Positions 1 to 6,727 of a stretch of DNA of 64,000 bases are shown here, one piece after another. Location: positions 4,380,501-4,444,500 of the forward strand of contig NZ_CP139421.1 of the NCBI RefSeq assembly GCF_034119865.1, given 5' to 3'. The position numbers and the translations under genes were made by a program. The notes under the pieces were generated by a model. It ran no database searches and was not told where the DNA came from. It saw nothing but the letters and a program-made list of their open reading frames with translations. Origin of the DNA: Algoriphagus sp. NG3. GTDB taxonomy: Bacteria; Bacteroidota; Bacteroidia; Cytophagales; Cyclobacteriaceae. Position 1 is the first letter of the stretch. Each line of letters begins with the position of its first letter.

Positions 1-219
1 CCAATGGGAGACAACAAATACAGATTGCTTGTAAGCAACCTTGAGGCAAAGGACATTGAAGTATTGATCTATGATGGAGACAAATTGATCCACACTGAAA
101 AAATCGACAACCCACAGGGTCTTCACAAAATCTACTCCTTTAACAAGGTAAGTGAAGCGGGTATCAACTTCAAAGTAAAAACTGCTTCTGGTTTCGAGAG
201 CTACGTTACTAGCCTATAA
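1..219 (+). CDS. C-terminal part of an unidentified protein (5' end outside window)
   Basis: The reading frame is open from base 1 and ends at TAA 217-219. The first ATG is at base 4, but with no upstream sequence it cannot be taken as the true start. The visible 71 residues contain alternating beta-strand-like stretches (RLLVSNL, EVLIYDG, INFKVKTASG), which suggests a small beta-sandwich or Ig-like end of an exported or periplasmic protein. No family is recognised with confidence. A strong terminator follows 27 bases after the stop, so this is the last gene of its transcription unit. Confidence 0.6.
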   Translation, partial: PMGDNKYRLLVSNLEAKDIEVLIYDGDKLIHTEKIDNPQGLHKIYSFNKVSEAGINFKVKTASGFESYVTSL

Positions 220-246
220 GCTAAACCAACCATTGAAATTACCTGA

Positions 247-280
247 CCCCGCTTGAGCAATCAAGCGGGGTTTTGTTTTG
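247..280 (+). terminator. Rho-independent terminator
   Basis: A perfect 10 bp stem (CCCCGCTTGA with TCAAGCGGGG) closed by a GCAA tetraloop is followed by TTTTGTTTTG. It ends the partial gene at 1-219. Confidence 0.92.
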
Positions 281-321
281 AGTTTTTATCTATACGCTGC
301 CGGATAAAACTAACCCCAAAG

Positions 322-633
322 GGATCAGTCTGGAATCAGTCAAAAAAGTTGGAGGGTGATCAAAACGCTTTACTTTGTAACTGACTTTTGTTTGACCACA
401 TAGCCACCTTAGCCCTCATAGCTTTCCCAAAGATATTAGAATCTCCATCTGCAGGATTAACCCATAAATCACCGAACGTGCCGTTGGCACTTTTGGTCTA
501 TTCATTCAGATTTCCCAACCCTGAATTTCGCTTTGCTGCATTCAGGGCAGTTACCTGTGGTGCCTTTGGCACAAATACTCAAATCAACAAAACCTGCAAA
601 ATAGTTTTCCTTGCCAAAGGCACGGCCTGTAAA
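322..633 (+). repeat. Interspersed repeat, copy A
   Basis: The gap 281-829 contains no convincing gene. Bases 322-633 match the reverse complement of 41521-41821 over about 300 bp with scattered differences. The shared blocks run in the same order: GGATCAGTC, AAAAGTTGG, ACTTTTGTTTG, ATAGCCACC, a near-invariant block around CCTGAATTTCGCTTTGCTG (about 518-536), and GGCCTGTAAA at the end. Small hairpins are embedded at 478-490 (GTGCCGTTGGCAC), 560-572 (GTGCCTTTGGCAC) and 611-623. A 90-codon frame across it (388-660) has no protein-like features and is best read as repeat sequence. Confidence 0.8.
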
Positions 634-829
634 GTATTGGTATTGGTGATCAGGCCATAAAATGTAAGTCTAACACAAATACACCAAGCCATCCAACATC
701 AAAGCTTCAAAACTGGCACTATCATTCCTAAATCACTTAGATGAGCACTAAATTTCATTAAATAGTAGAAGTGGCTAAAATTTTCACTGCCTATTCAAGC
801 CCAGTTCTGAAGAGCCGGGTTTTTTATTT

Positions 830-837
830 TATCTTCG
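830..837 (+). promoter_or_regulatory. Bacteroidota-type -7 element, upp promoter
   Basis: TATCTTCG matches the TAnnTTTG -7 consensus in seven of eight positions and ends only four bases before the upp ATG. Initiation would fall on or next to the start codon, so the transcript may be leaderless. Confidence 0.55.
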
Positions 838-841
838 CAGC

Positions 842-1486
842 ATGTTTGTTCTATCCGAAACACCATCTATTGCAAACCGTTTTCTCAGGGAAATGAGAGA
901 TATCCATATTCAAAACGACCGGATGCGCTTTCGGAGGAATCTGGAACGGATAGGGGAAATTATGGCTTATGAAATTTCAAAATCCTTTGATTACGTATCA
1001 GAAGAAATAGAAACTCCCCTTGCCTCCACTTTTTCACTTAACCCCGCCTTGCACCCTGTGGTAATCTCGGTAATGAGGGCCTCACTTCCCTTTTACCAGG
1101 GGTTCTTAAACTATCTTGACCAGGCAGATAGTGGATTTATCGGGGCGTTTAGGGATGAGAGCAAAGTAGGAACTATATCAGTACAACTCGGATACCATGC
1201 CAGCCCAACAGTCGAGGGCAGGATTATCATTTTAGCTGACCCAATGCTCGCTACAGGAAAATCTCTCGTGGAGTCTATCCAAACAATCCTTTCTCAAGGA
1301 ACACCCAAGCACATCCACGTGGCTGCCATCATTGCTGCTCCAGAAGGCATTCAATACCTTAAGGACAATGTCAACTGCCCATACTCTTTATGGCTCGGAG
1401 CTATTGATGAGAAATTGAACCACCAATCTTATATCATTCCCGGATTAGGCGATGCAGGGGATCTTGCATTCGGCCCAAAATTATAA
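842..1486 (+). CDS. upp: Uracil phosphoribosyltransferase
   Basis: A cytosolic pyrimidine-salvage enzyme that converts uracil and PRPP into UMP and pyrophosphate. The 214 residues match the usual family length. The PRPP-binding loop is LADPMLATGKS at residues 131-141, and the uracil-binding C-terminal segment is GLGDAGD at 201-207. The N-terminal stretch SIANRFLREMRDIHIQN is typical of Bacteroidota Upp, which supports the ATG at 842 even though the promoter element lies almost on top of it. It is followed after 7 bases by a cation exchanger and a small membrane protein, probably co-transcribed; no functional link is obvious. Three other pyrimidine genes (pyrD, carB, cdd) are elsewhere in the window. 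Confidence 0.96.
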   Translation: MFVLSETPSIANRFLREMRDIHIQNDRMRFRRNLERIGEIMAYEISKSFDYVSEEIETPLASTFSLNPALHPVVISVMRASLPFYQGFLNYLDQADSGFIGAFRDESKVGTISVQLGYHASPTVEGRIIILADPMLATGKSLVESIQTILSQGTPKHIHVAAIIAAPEGIQYLKDNVNCPYSLWLGAIDEKLNHQSYIIPGLGDAGDLAFGPKL

Positions 1487-1493
1487 TCAATAC

Positions 1494-2432
1494 ATGCTTC
1501 CTTACCTTCTTTTAATACTTGGCTTGGCCATTCTTCTATATGGGGGAAAAATTCTTGTAGACGGCGCATCTGCGATGGCTGTCAAATTAGGAATGAGTGC
1601 AGGACTTATCGGTATGACAGTAGTCGCATTTGGGACCTCTGCACCTGAACTCTTAGTGAGCGTCAATGCAGCCTTAAAAGGCAATGCTGATATTTCTATT
1701 GGAAATGTAATCGGCTCCAATATCGCCAATATCGCCTTGGTTCTAGGTATAAGTGGGCTATTCTATCCTATTTTGATCAAAAGAAGCCACATCCGTTTCG
1801 ACTATGTAGCCACCTTATTGGTCACCATTCTTTTCTATGGGCTGAGTTACAATGGCCTTATTAGCTTATGGGAAGGAATATTACTTTTCAGTTTATTTAT
1901 TGCCTTTAATATCTATCTTTTCAAAAACCCTGAAGTCGAACTGGTAGATCCATCAGAAGTGGAAGAAGAAATCGAACAGGTCAAAAAACACTCTTGGTTC
2001 GTGGCTATTGCCTTATTTGTCGGTGGTGTTGCTGGCTTATATTTCGGATCTGAATTGCTTGTCAACAACGCGGTGATAATTTCCAGAGAATTTGGTGTGT
2101 CTGAACGGATTATCGGAGTTACCATAATTGCTATTGGCACAAGCCTACCAGAGCTTATCACTTCGATTATCGCCGCATTGGCAAAGAAAACCGACATGGC
2201 CCTTGGAAACATCCTGGGAAGCAACATCATGAACGTCCTTTCGATTATAGGCATCACTGCCATGATTAAGCCAATAGGCGTTTCGCAGGCATTTATTGAT
2301 TCGGATTTTATCTGGATGCTGGCTATTACTGTATTGCTTTTTCTGCTGATGAGATGGAAAATGAAAATCTACAGAGTAGAGGGAGCACTGCTCTTACTTA
2401 GCTACTTTGCCTACTTGTTCTTTCTGCTATGA
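1494..2432 (+). CDS. Calcium/sodium antiporter, CaCA family (YrbG-like)
   Basis: An inner-membrane cation/Ca2+ exchanger that probably extrudes Ca2+ against Na+ or K+. The two inverted alpha repeats that define the family are visible: GTSAPE at residues 47-52 with GNVIGSNIAN at 70-79, and GTSLPE at 215-220 with GNILGSNIMN about 20 residues later. An acidic cytoplasmic loop (EVEEEIEQ) separates the two halves. About ten hydrophobic segments are present and the length (312 aa) is normal. The frame extends upstream to an ATG at 1452 inside upp, but that adds a hydrophilic leader; the ATG at 1494 starts directly with the first membrane helix (MLPYLLLILGLAILLYGG). It overlaps the next gene by 4 bases, implying translational coupling. 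Confidence 0.93.
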   Translation: MLPYLLLILGLAILLYGGKILVDGASAMAVKLGMSAGLIGMTVVAFGTSAPELLVSVNAALKGNADISIGNVIGSNIANIALVLGISGLFYPILIKRSHIRFDYVATLLVTILFYGLSYNGLISLWEGILLFSLFIAFNIYLFKNPEVELVDPSEVEEEIEQVKKHSWFVAIALFVGGVAGLYFGSELLVNNAVIISREFGVSERIIGVTIIAIGTSLPELITSIIAALAKKTDMALGNILGSNIMNVLSIIGITAMIKPIGVSQAFIDSDFIWMLAITVLLFLLMRWKMKIYRVEGALLLLSYFAYLFFLL

Positions 2433-2890
2433 CAGAAAACATCATCACGCTACTGGGCATCTACTTATTGTCTGGATTCAAATTCATTGCCGGGCCTGTT
2501 ATGGGTTCGGCAGCAGGATATAGCGTGATTGAAAGCATATTGGTCACAGTTGCCGGCATGATGACAAGTGTGATTTTGTTCACGCTTATCGGCTCTAAGG
2601 CCAAAGCCCTATTTAAAAGCAACTTTCAACGAAAACCTAAGCCCGTATTTACCCGCAGGAACCGACATGTGGTACATATATGGCGTAACTTCGGTGAAAT
2701 AGGGATTGCTTTCTTTACCCCATTGGTACTCACTCCCATAGGAGGGACATTGATAATGGTGTCTTTTGGCGCAAAAAAAAGACACATTTACCTGCATATG
2801 CTTTGGAGCGCATGTTTATGGGCAACTATCTTCTGTTCCAGTATAGATCAGATTTTGGCTTTTCCGTGGCTCCATAATCTATTCATCTGA
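2429..2890 (+). CDS. Small integral membrane protein, function unknown
   Basis: A 153-aa protein with hydrophobic segments at about residues 5-25, 32-55, 92-112 and 122-145, and a basic cytoplasmic loop (KSNFQRKPKPVFTRRNRH) between the second and third. The glycine-rich first half (GPVMGSAAGYS) and the TPIGGT segment recall small exporter-like proteins, but I cannot assign a family. The ATGA overlap with the exchanger suggests one operon with upp and the exchanger. The 3' end overlaps the convergent serine dehydratase gene by 12 bases. Confidence 0.8.
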   Translation: MTENIITLLGIYLLSGFKFIAGPVMGSAAGYSVIESILVTVAGMMTSVILFTLIGSKAKALFKSNFQRKPKPVFTRRNRHVVHIWRNFGEIGIAFFTPLVLTPIGGTLIMVSFGAKKRHIYLHMLWSACLWATIFCSSIDQILAFPWLHNLFI

Positions 2891-3787
2891 GTTCTCATCA
2901 GGCAAGATCTCTATATCTTTGATCAGCACCCGCTCGGAAATTTCTTGCCCGGTCAAAGTAGCAGCCAATCCCCCCATCGCAGTTTCCTTGTACCTACTTT
3001 CCATAGAAGCCCCCACTTCTCCCATCGCCTCTACGCATTCGTCTACCGGGATCACTGCGCTGACATTTGCCAAAGCTATCTGGGCAGAACTGAAAGCAAT
3101 AGCCGCCGCACTGGCATTCCGCACCACACAGGGCACCTCCACCAACCCAGCTACCGGATCGCATATGAGGCCTAACATACATTGGATGGTCACCGCCACA
3201 GCATTGAAAATCTGATCTGTATTGCCCCCTAGACAATATACAATCGCTCCGGATGCCATGGCCGCAGCTGAGCCTGTCTCCGCCTGACATCCTCCTACCG
3301 CCCCAGCCAAGCTCGCCTTTTCTTCAATGATCAAAGCGATACCGGCTCCCACCAAAAGCCCCTCTACAATCTGCTCGTCGTTCAGGCTATGGATTTCCTG
3401 AAGCGTGACCAATGTACCAGGCAATATCCCACTAGCACCAGCTGTGGGGGCAGCCACTACACGTCCCATACAGGAATTAACCTCCTTGGCCGCAAGTGCG
3501 CGGGAAATTAACTTTTGAAATTCAGGAGAAAGCACAGACAAAGGATGATTGTACACTTTCTTTGCCCCATTGTTGATCATTCCTGAGCGAGAGGTCATTT
3601 CCTCCTCCAATCCGGTTTTCACGGCATCTTTCATCACGCCATAAGCCTGTAACAATCCAGCTTTTATGAGATCTGAAGAACCGTTTTTCTGGTCAGATTC
3701 ATACTCAATTACAGACTCAGGCAAAGTCATGTTTCTTTCTTCACAATAGCTTTTCCAGCCTTTGAAGGATTCAAATAAGTAACTCAT
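2879..3787 (-). CDS. sdaA: L-serine ammonia-lyase, iron-sulfur-dependent, alpha subunit
   Basis: Deaminates L-serine to pyruvate and ammonia with a 4Fe-4S cluster. The 302 residues cover only the alpha (catalytic) domain: PTAGASGILPG at 114-124, the cluster cysteines C167 (GGCQAETGSA), C209 (LICDPVAGLVEVPC) and C220. The beta domain with its GPSSSHT motif, fused in E. coli SdaA, is absent. The enzyme must therefore pair with a separately encoded beta subunit that is not in this window, or lack that domain. It is transcribed alone toward the exchanger operon, with its stop inside the last codons of the convergent membrane-protein gene. It fits with gcvP nearby as part of serine/glycine turnover, though the two are not adjacent. 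Confidence 0.93.
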   Translation of the reverse strand: MSYLFESFKGWKSYCEERNMTLPESVIEYESDQKNGSSDLIKAGLLQAYGVMKDAVKTGLEEEMTSRSGMINNGAKKVYNHPLSVLSPEFQKLISRALAAKEVNSCMGRVVAAPTAGASGILPGTLVTLQEIHSLNDEQIVEGLLVGAGIALIIEEKASLAGAVGGCQAETGSAAAMASGAIVYCLGGNTDQIFNAVAVTIQCMLGLICDPVAGLVEVPCVVRNASAAAIAFSSAQIALANVSAVIPVDECVEAMGEVGASMESRYKETAMGGLAATLTGQEISERVLIKDIEILPDENSDE

Positions 3788-3873
3788 AGTAGATGGGTTT
3801 ATATACTTTTATGCTTGCCCTCAATAATGCAGGCAAACTCAATTCCTTTGTTTTGGCGGCTTGAAAACGCCTG

Positions 3874-3889
3874 CCTGCCGGAAGGCAGG
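3874..3889. repeat. CCTGCC-GGAA-GGCAGG hairpin repeat
   Basis: A 6 bp perfect stem preceded by an extra CTG unit. A related hairpin (CCTGCTGGCAGG) lies at 48402-48413. Such CTGCC palindromes are frequent intergenic repeats in Bacteroidota. The rest of 3788-3992 shows no gene. Confidence 0.5.
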
Positions 3890-3992
3890 GGAGACCGAAG
3901 ACCGATGTATCCTCATTTTTAGAGTTCAACAAATCCTAGATCACTTTTGTCACCGCATCGCAGAAGGAAGTTTATTCAGGGCTAATATCTGC

Positions 3993-4397
3993 CTAGAAAT
4001 CAAAATTCAGTGTCTGCTTGATTCCAGGATCCAAGCTAAGGGCGACAGGACAAGTCTTGGCCGCATTTTTTAATTTTTTGATCATTGTCTCATCTTCTAC
4101 CGGATTTTCCCAGTGAAAATCAACAATTATTTCACTGATTTTTCTCGGAGATGACTGCATCACCTTGGTGACCTCCCAAGAAAGGCCGTCTAAAGATACA
4201 GCATCACGATTGGCCATAATGCCCATTATAGTCACCATACAGCTTCCCAGAGCACTCGCTACCAAATCGGTAGGCGAAAAAGCCTCCCCTTTGCCATTGT
4301 TATCGACAGGGGCATCGGTCAAGATTTTCACACCAGATTGAAGATGCTCAGAGGCAGTTCTCAAATTACCTAAATATGAACTTTTTATAGTGGGCAT
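3993..4397 (-). CDS. OsmC/Ohr family protein
   Basis: A thiol peroxidase-fold protein that probably detoxifies organic hydroperoxides. The two family cysteines are present at C53 (ALGSCM) and C116 (KTCPVALSL), both in their expected contexts. The 134-aa length is usual for the stand-alone OsmC-like (YhfA type) branch. The start (ATG 4397-4395) is supported by a TATTTTTG -7 element 39 bases upstream. The gene is divergent from the barrel protein at 4468, with about 70 bases between the two starts. Confidence 0.9.
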   Translation of the reverse strand: MPTIKSSYLGNLRTASEHLQSGVKILTDAPVDNNGKGEAFSPTDLVASALGSCMVTIMGIMANRDAVSLDGLSWEVTKVMQSSPRKISEIIVDFHWENPVEDETMIKKLKNAAKTCPVALSLDPGIKQTLNFDF

Positions 4398-4435
4398 AAA
4401 CTCTTATTTTTAAAATCAGTTAAATAACTATTACC

Positions 4436-4457
4436 CAAAAATAGGGCTATATTTTCG
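4436..4457. promoter_or_regulatory. Back-to-back -7 elements of divergent promoters
   Basis: On the minus strand TATTTTTG (4443-4436) precedes the OsmC gene. On the plus strand TATTTTCG (4450-4457) precedes the gene at 4468. Both fit the TAnnTTTG consensus, and only six bases separate them, so the two promoters probably compete for polymerase. Confidence 0.5.
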
Positions 4458-4467
4458 ACCAATTCGA

Positions 4468-5196
4468 ATGAACAAGCTGAAAATCATTTTACCTCTTCTT
4501 TTATTTTCCCTGGCGATAGATGCTATCGCCCAGCGAGAGGACATAGGAAACTATGAATATGACAAGGAATACATGTTTGGCATCAATAAGAATACCAACG
4601 GAGGGCTGATCGGTGGTTTTGTATTCAAGGCAGGAACGCGCATCGATGACAACCAGTTTAGTTTTTGGGCTTTAGAACTTTCCAACGTCAAAAACCCCAA
4701 GGAAGAGCGCTACCCTACTGTCTTGGGCAACAGCTATATTTTCGGTAAATCAAACTACCTCTATTCCATACGCCCTCAATATGGCAGAGAGATAATTCTT
4801 TTTAAGAAAGCTCCCAACCAAGGTGTGCAAGTTTCTGCTTTGGCCGCAGTCGGCCCTTCTTTTGGACTAATTGCTCCTTATTACATAGAATATGCCGTCA
4901 ATCGGGTAGAAACCGTCACCGAGCAATATGATGCCTCAAAACACCAGAGTAGATATAATATTATGGGAACCGGGCGGCTTTTTGAAGGTCTGGGGCAATC
5001 AGAATTTGCTTTTGGTGGAAATCTAAAAGCAGCGATAAACTTCGAATTCGGTGTTTTCCGCTCAAATGCCACCGGTTTGGAACTTGGATACATGCTGGAA
5101 GGTTTTACCAAAGAAATACCCCTGATCCCGACTACAGAAAACCGTCAGTTGTTCCAATCCGCGTACTTCACTTTTTTCTACGGGTTCAGACAGTAA
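4468..5196 (+). CDS. Putative outer-membrane beta-barrel protein
   Basis: A 242-aa exported protein. Residues 1-22 form a signal peptide (MNKLKIILPLLLFSLAIDAIAQ) with cleavage likely after AIAQ. The mature part has alternating hydrophobic/aromatic strands (GGLIGGFVFKAGTRI, QFSFWALELSNV, LYSIRPQYGREI, VQVSALAAVGPSFGLI) and ends in YFTFFYGFRQ, an aromatic-rich final strand like those of outer-membrane barrels. No specific family is recognised. Bacteroidota genomes carry many such small barrels of unknown role. It appears to be monocistronic, with its own -7 element, and lipA follows from a separate promoter. Confidence 0.75.
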   Translation: MNKLKIILPLLLFSLAIDAIAQREDIGNYEYDKEYMFGINKNTNGGLIGGFVFKAGTRIDDNQFSFWALELSNVKNPKEERYPTVLGNSYIFGKSNYLYSIRPQYGREIILFKKAPNQGVQVSALAAVGPSFGLIAPYYIEYAVNRVETVTEQYDASKHQSRYNIMGTGRLFEGLGQSEFAFGGNLKAAINFEFGVFRSNATGLELGYMLEGFTKEIPLIPTTENRQLFQSAYFTFFYGFRQ

Positions 5197-5202
5197 GTCA
5201 AC

Positions 5203-5233
5203 TTGGGTTTTGCCCCCTGCTGACGTACATTTG
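5203..5233 (+). promoter_or_regulatory. lipA promoter
   Basis: TTG at 5203-5205 and TACATTTG at 5226-5233, separated by 20 bases, fit the Bacteroidota sigma-ABfr pattern. The leader to the ATG at 5251 is about 12 bases. Confidence 0.65.
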
Positions 5234-5250
5234 CATCAAATCAGAAATCA

Positions 5251-6129
5251 ATGATCGAATTACCTGTAATTTCCGAAGAAGCTACCCGCCGCAAAAAGCC
5301 TGACTGGCTCAGAGTAAAACTTCCAGTAGGAAAAGAATATGCCAAAGTCCGTAAGCTGGTAGATGAACATAAGCTCCATACCATTTGCGAAAGTGGCAAC
5401 TGCCCGAATATGGGCGAATGCTGGGGGGCCGGTACAGCTACCTTTATGATTCTGGGAAATGTGTGTACCAGATCCTGTTCATTCTGTGCTGTAGCGACGG
5501 GGCGACCACCGGAGTATGACACCGACGAGCCGAGGAGAGTTGCTGAAGCCATCAAACTCATGGGAGTAAAGCATGCCGTATTGACCTCCGTCAACAGGGA
5601 TGAGCTAAAAGACAAAGGTGCTGAAATCTGGTATCAGACTGTGATTCAGACCAAGGAACTTTCGCCTAGCACCACCATAGAAACGCTGATTCCAGATGTG
5701 AAATCAAATTGGGATGCGCTATACAGAATGATCTCCGGAGGACAGGAGGTGGTTTCCCATAATATGGAAACGGTGGAAAGCCTGTACAGGAGAGTTCGCC
5801 CGCAGGCTAAATATGCCAGATCATTGGAACAGACAAAGTTGACCAAGGAGTTTGGTAAAAGAACCAAGACAGGAATCATGTTGGGTTTGGGAGAGAAAAA
5901 AGAAGAAGTTCTCAAAGCCATGGATGACTTGGTAGAGCATGGATGCGATATCCTTACCCTGGGACAATACCTCCAGCCCACCAAAATGCATATAGAAGTT
6001 GCAGAATTTATCCACCCTGATCTTTTCGCAGAATACCGGGAAGAGGGATTGGCAAGAGGGTTAAAATATGTGGAATCCGGGCCTTTGGTGCGATCCTCAT
6101 ACCATGCGGAAAGGCATGTAAATATCTAA
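5251..6129 (+). CDS. lipA: Lipoyl synthase
   Basis: A radical-SAM enzyme that inserts two sulfurs into protein-bound octanoyl groups to make lipoyl cofactors. The auxiliary 4Fe-4S cluster motif is C46-x4-C51-x5-C57 ([12 protein letters not shown]), the radical-SAM motif is C72-x3-C76-x2-C79 (CTRSCSFC), and the C-terminal RSSYHA (281-286) supplies the serine ligand of the auxiliary cluster. The 292-aa length is normal. Its product is needed by the glycine cleavage system H protein, so it belongs functionally with gcvP 600 bp downstream, although gcvP is on the other strand. A terminator follows directly. Confidence 0.97.
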   Translation: MIELPVISEEATRRKKPDWLRVKLPVGKEYAKVRKLVDEHKLHTICESGNCPNMGECWGAGTATFMILGNVCTRSCSFCAVATGRPPEYDTDEPRRVAEAIKLMGVKHAVLTSVNRDELKDKGAEIWYQTVIQTKELSPSTTIETLIPDVKSNWDALYRMISGGQEVVSHNMETVESLYRRVRPQAKYARSLEQTKLTKEFGKRTKTGIMLGLGEKKEEVLKAMDDLVEHGCDILTLGQYLQPTKMHIEVAEFIHPDLFAEYREEGLARGLKYVESGPLVRSSYHAERHVNI

Positions 6130-6151
6130 TGATGAAAGCAATAAAAATACG

Positions 6152-6176
6152 GCACACTTTCGGGTGTGCTTTTTTT
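6152..6176 (+). terminator. lipA terminator
   Basis: GCACAC (6152-6157) pairs with GTGTGC (6164-6169) and is followed by a run of seven T. Confidence 0.85.
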
Positions 6177-6232
6177 ATATCAAAATTTTCAATAATTTGA
6201 TTCCTTAATTTTCACACTAAACTTTTAAACTA

Positions 6233-6544
6233 ATGGTAAAAATTGAAAAAATCGGAGTGTCCTCCGCTGCTAAGATCTACGGCTTGACGCTAGGTATTCT
6301 TGGCTTTGTAATCGGTATCTTTTATGCACTTTTAATCTCAACATTCTCTGGTTTTATGGGAGATGATCTTCCTATTTCTGGAGCTGGATTGGGTATTGGA
6401 ATGGCAATTGTCTTCCCAATTATGTATGGAATTATGGGCTTTATCATAGGAGCATTGGGCGCTGTCATCTATAATTTTGTAGCTTCAAAGATTGGGGGTC
6501 TGGAAATCCAGCTTTCAAAAGAGGATGAAATTCCGATGATGTGA
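6233..6544 (+). CDS. Small membrane protein with DUF3566-like look
   Basis: A 103-aa protein. A short amphipathic start (MVKIEKIGVSSAAKIYG) is followed by two long glycine-rich membrane segments at about residues 17-40 and 52-87, and a short acidic cytoplasmic tail. The order 'K-I-x5-SAAKIYG, helix, polar loop, helix' resembles the DUF3566 family of small transmembrane proteins seen in many bacteria, including Bacteroidota; no function is known. It lies between two terminators and is probably a single-gene unit. Confidence 0.7.
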   Translation: MVKIEKIGVSSAAKIYGLTLGILGFVIGIFYALLISTFSGFMGDDLPISGAGLGIGMAIVFPIMYGIMGFIIGALGAVIYNFVASKIGGLEIQLSKEDEIPMM

Positions 6545-6630
6545 ATTATTATGCTTGAATTAGCATAATAACAGTTGGGATAAAAAAGACTTCGAATTCG
6601 CTAAATCTGAATACGAACCTAACCCAATAA

Positions 6631-6673
6631 CCCTGCGGTCTCTGTGGATACTTTGTGAACTTTGCGGTTAAAA
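6631..6673 (+). repeat. Short repeat ending TTTGCGGTTAAAA
   Basis: One of five degenerate intergenic copies of a sequence built from CTCTGTGt/CTCCGTGt blocks followed by CTTTGCGGTTAAA (others at 35469-35510, 41241-41279, 41837-41862, 48074-48103). All five are on the same strand of the window. Confidence 0.65.
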
Positions 6674-6676
6674 GCA

Positions 6677-6703
6677 TATAAAAAAGGCTGCCAATCGGCA
6701 GCC
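6677..6703 (-). terminator. gcvP terminator
   Basis: GGCTGCC (6686-6692) pairs with GGCAGCC (6697-6703) across an AATC loop. Read on the minus strand it is followed by TTTTTTATAT. It lies 25 bases past the gcvP stop. Confidence 0.85.
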
Positions 6704-6727
6704 TTTCCCTTTTTGTTTTAAAGCCGA

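Noticed and set aside
388..660. 90-codon plus-strand frame
   Set aside because: It lies wholly within the interspersed repeat; its residues are translated repeat blocks that also appear, in the other orientation, at 41521-41821.
1452..1493. Longer N-terminus for the Ca2+ exchanger
   Set aside because: Would start inside upp and add a polar leader before the first membrane helix; ATG 1494 is better.
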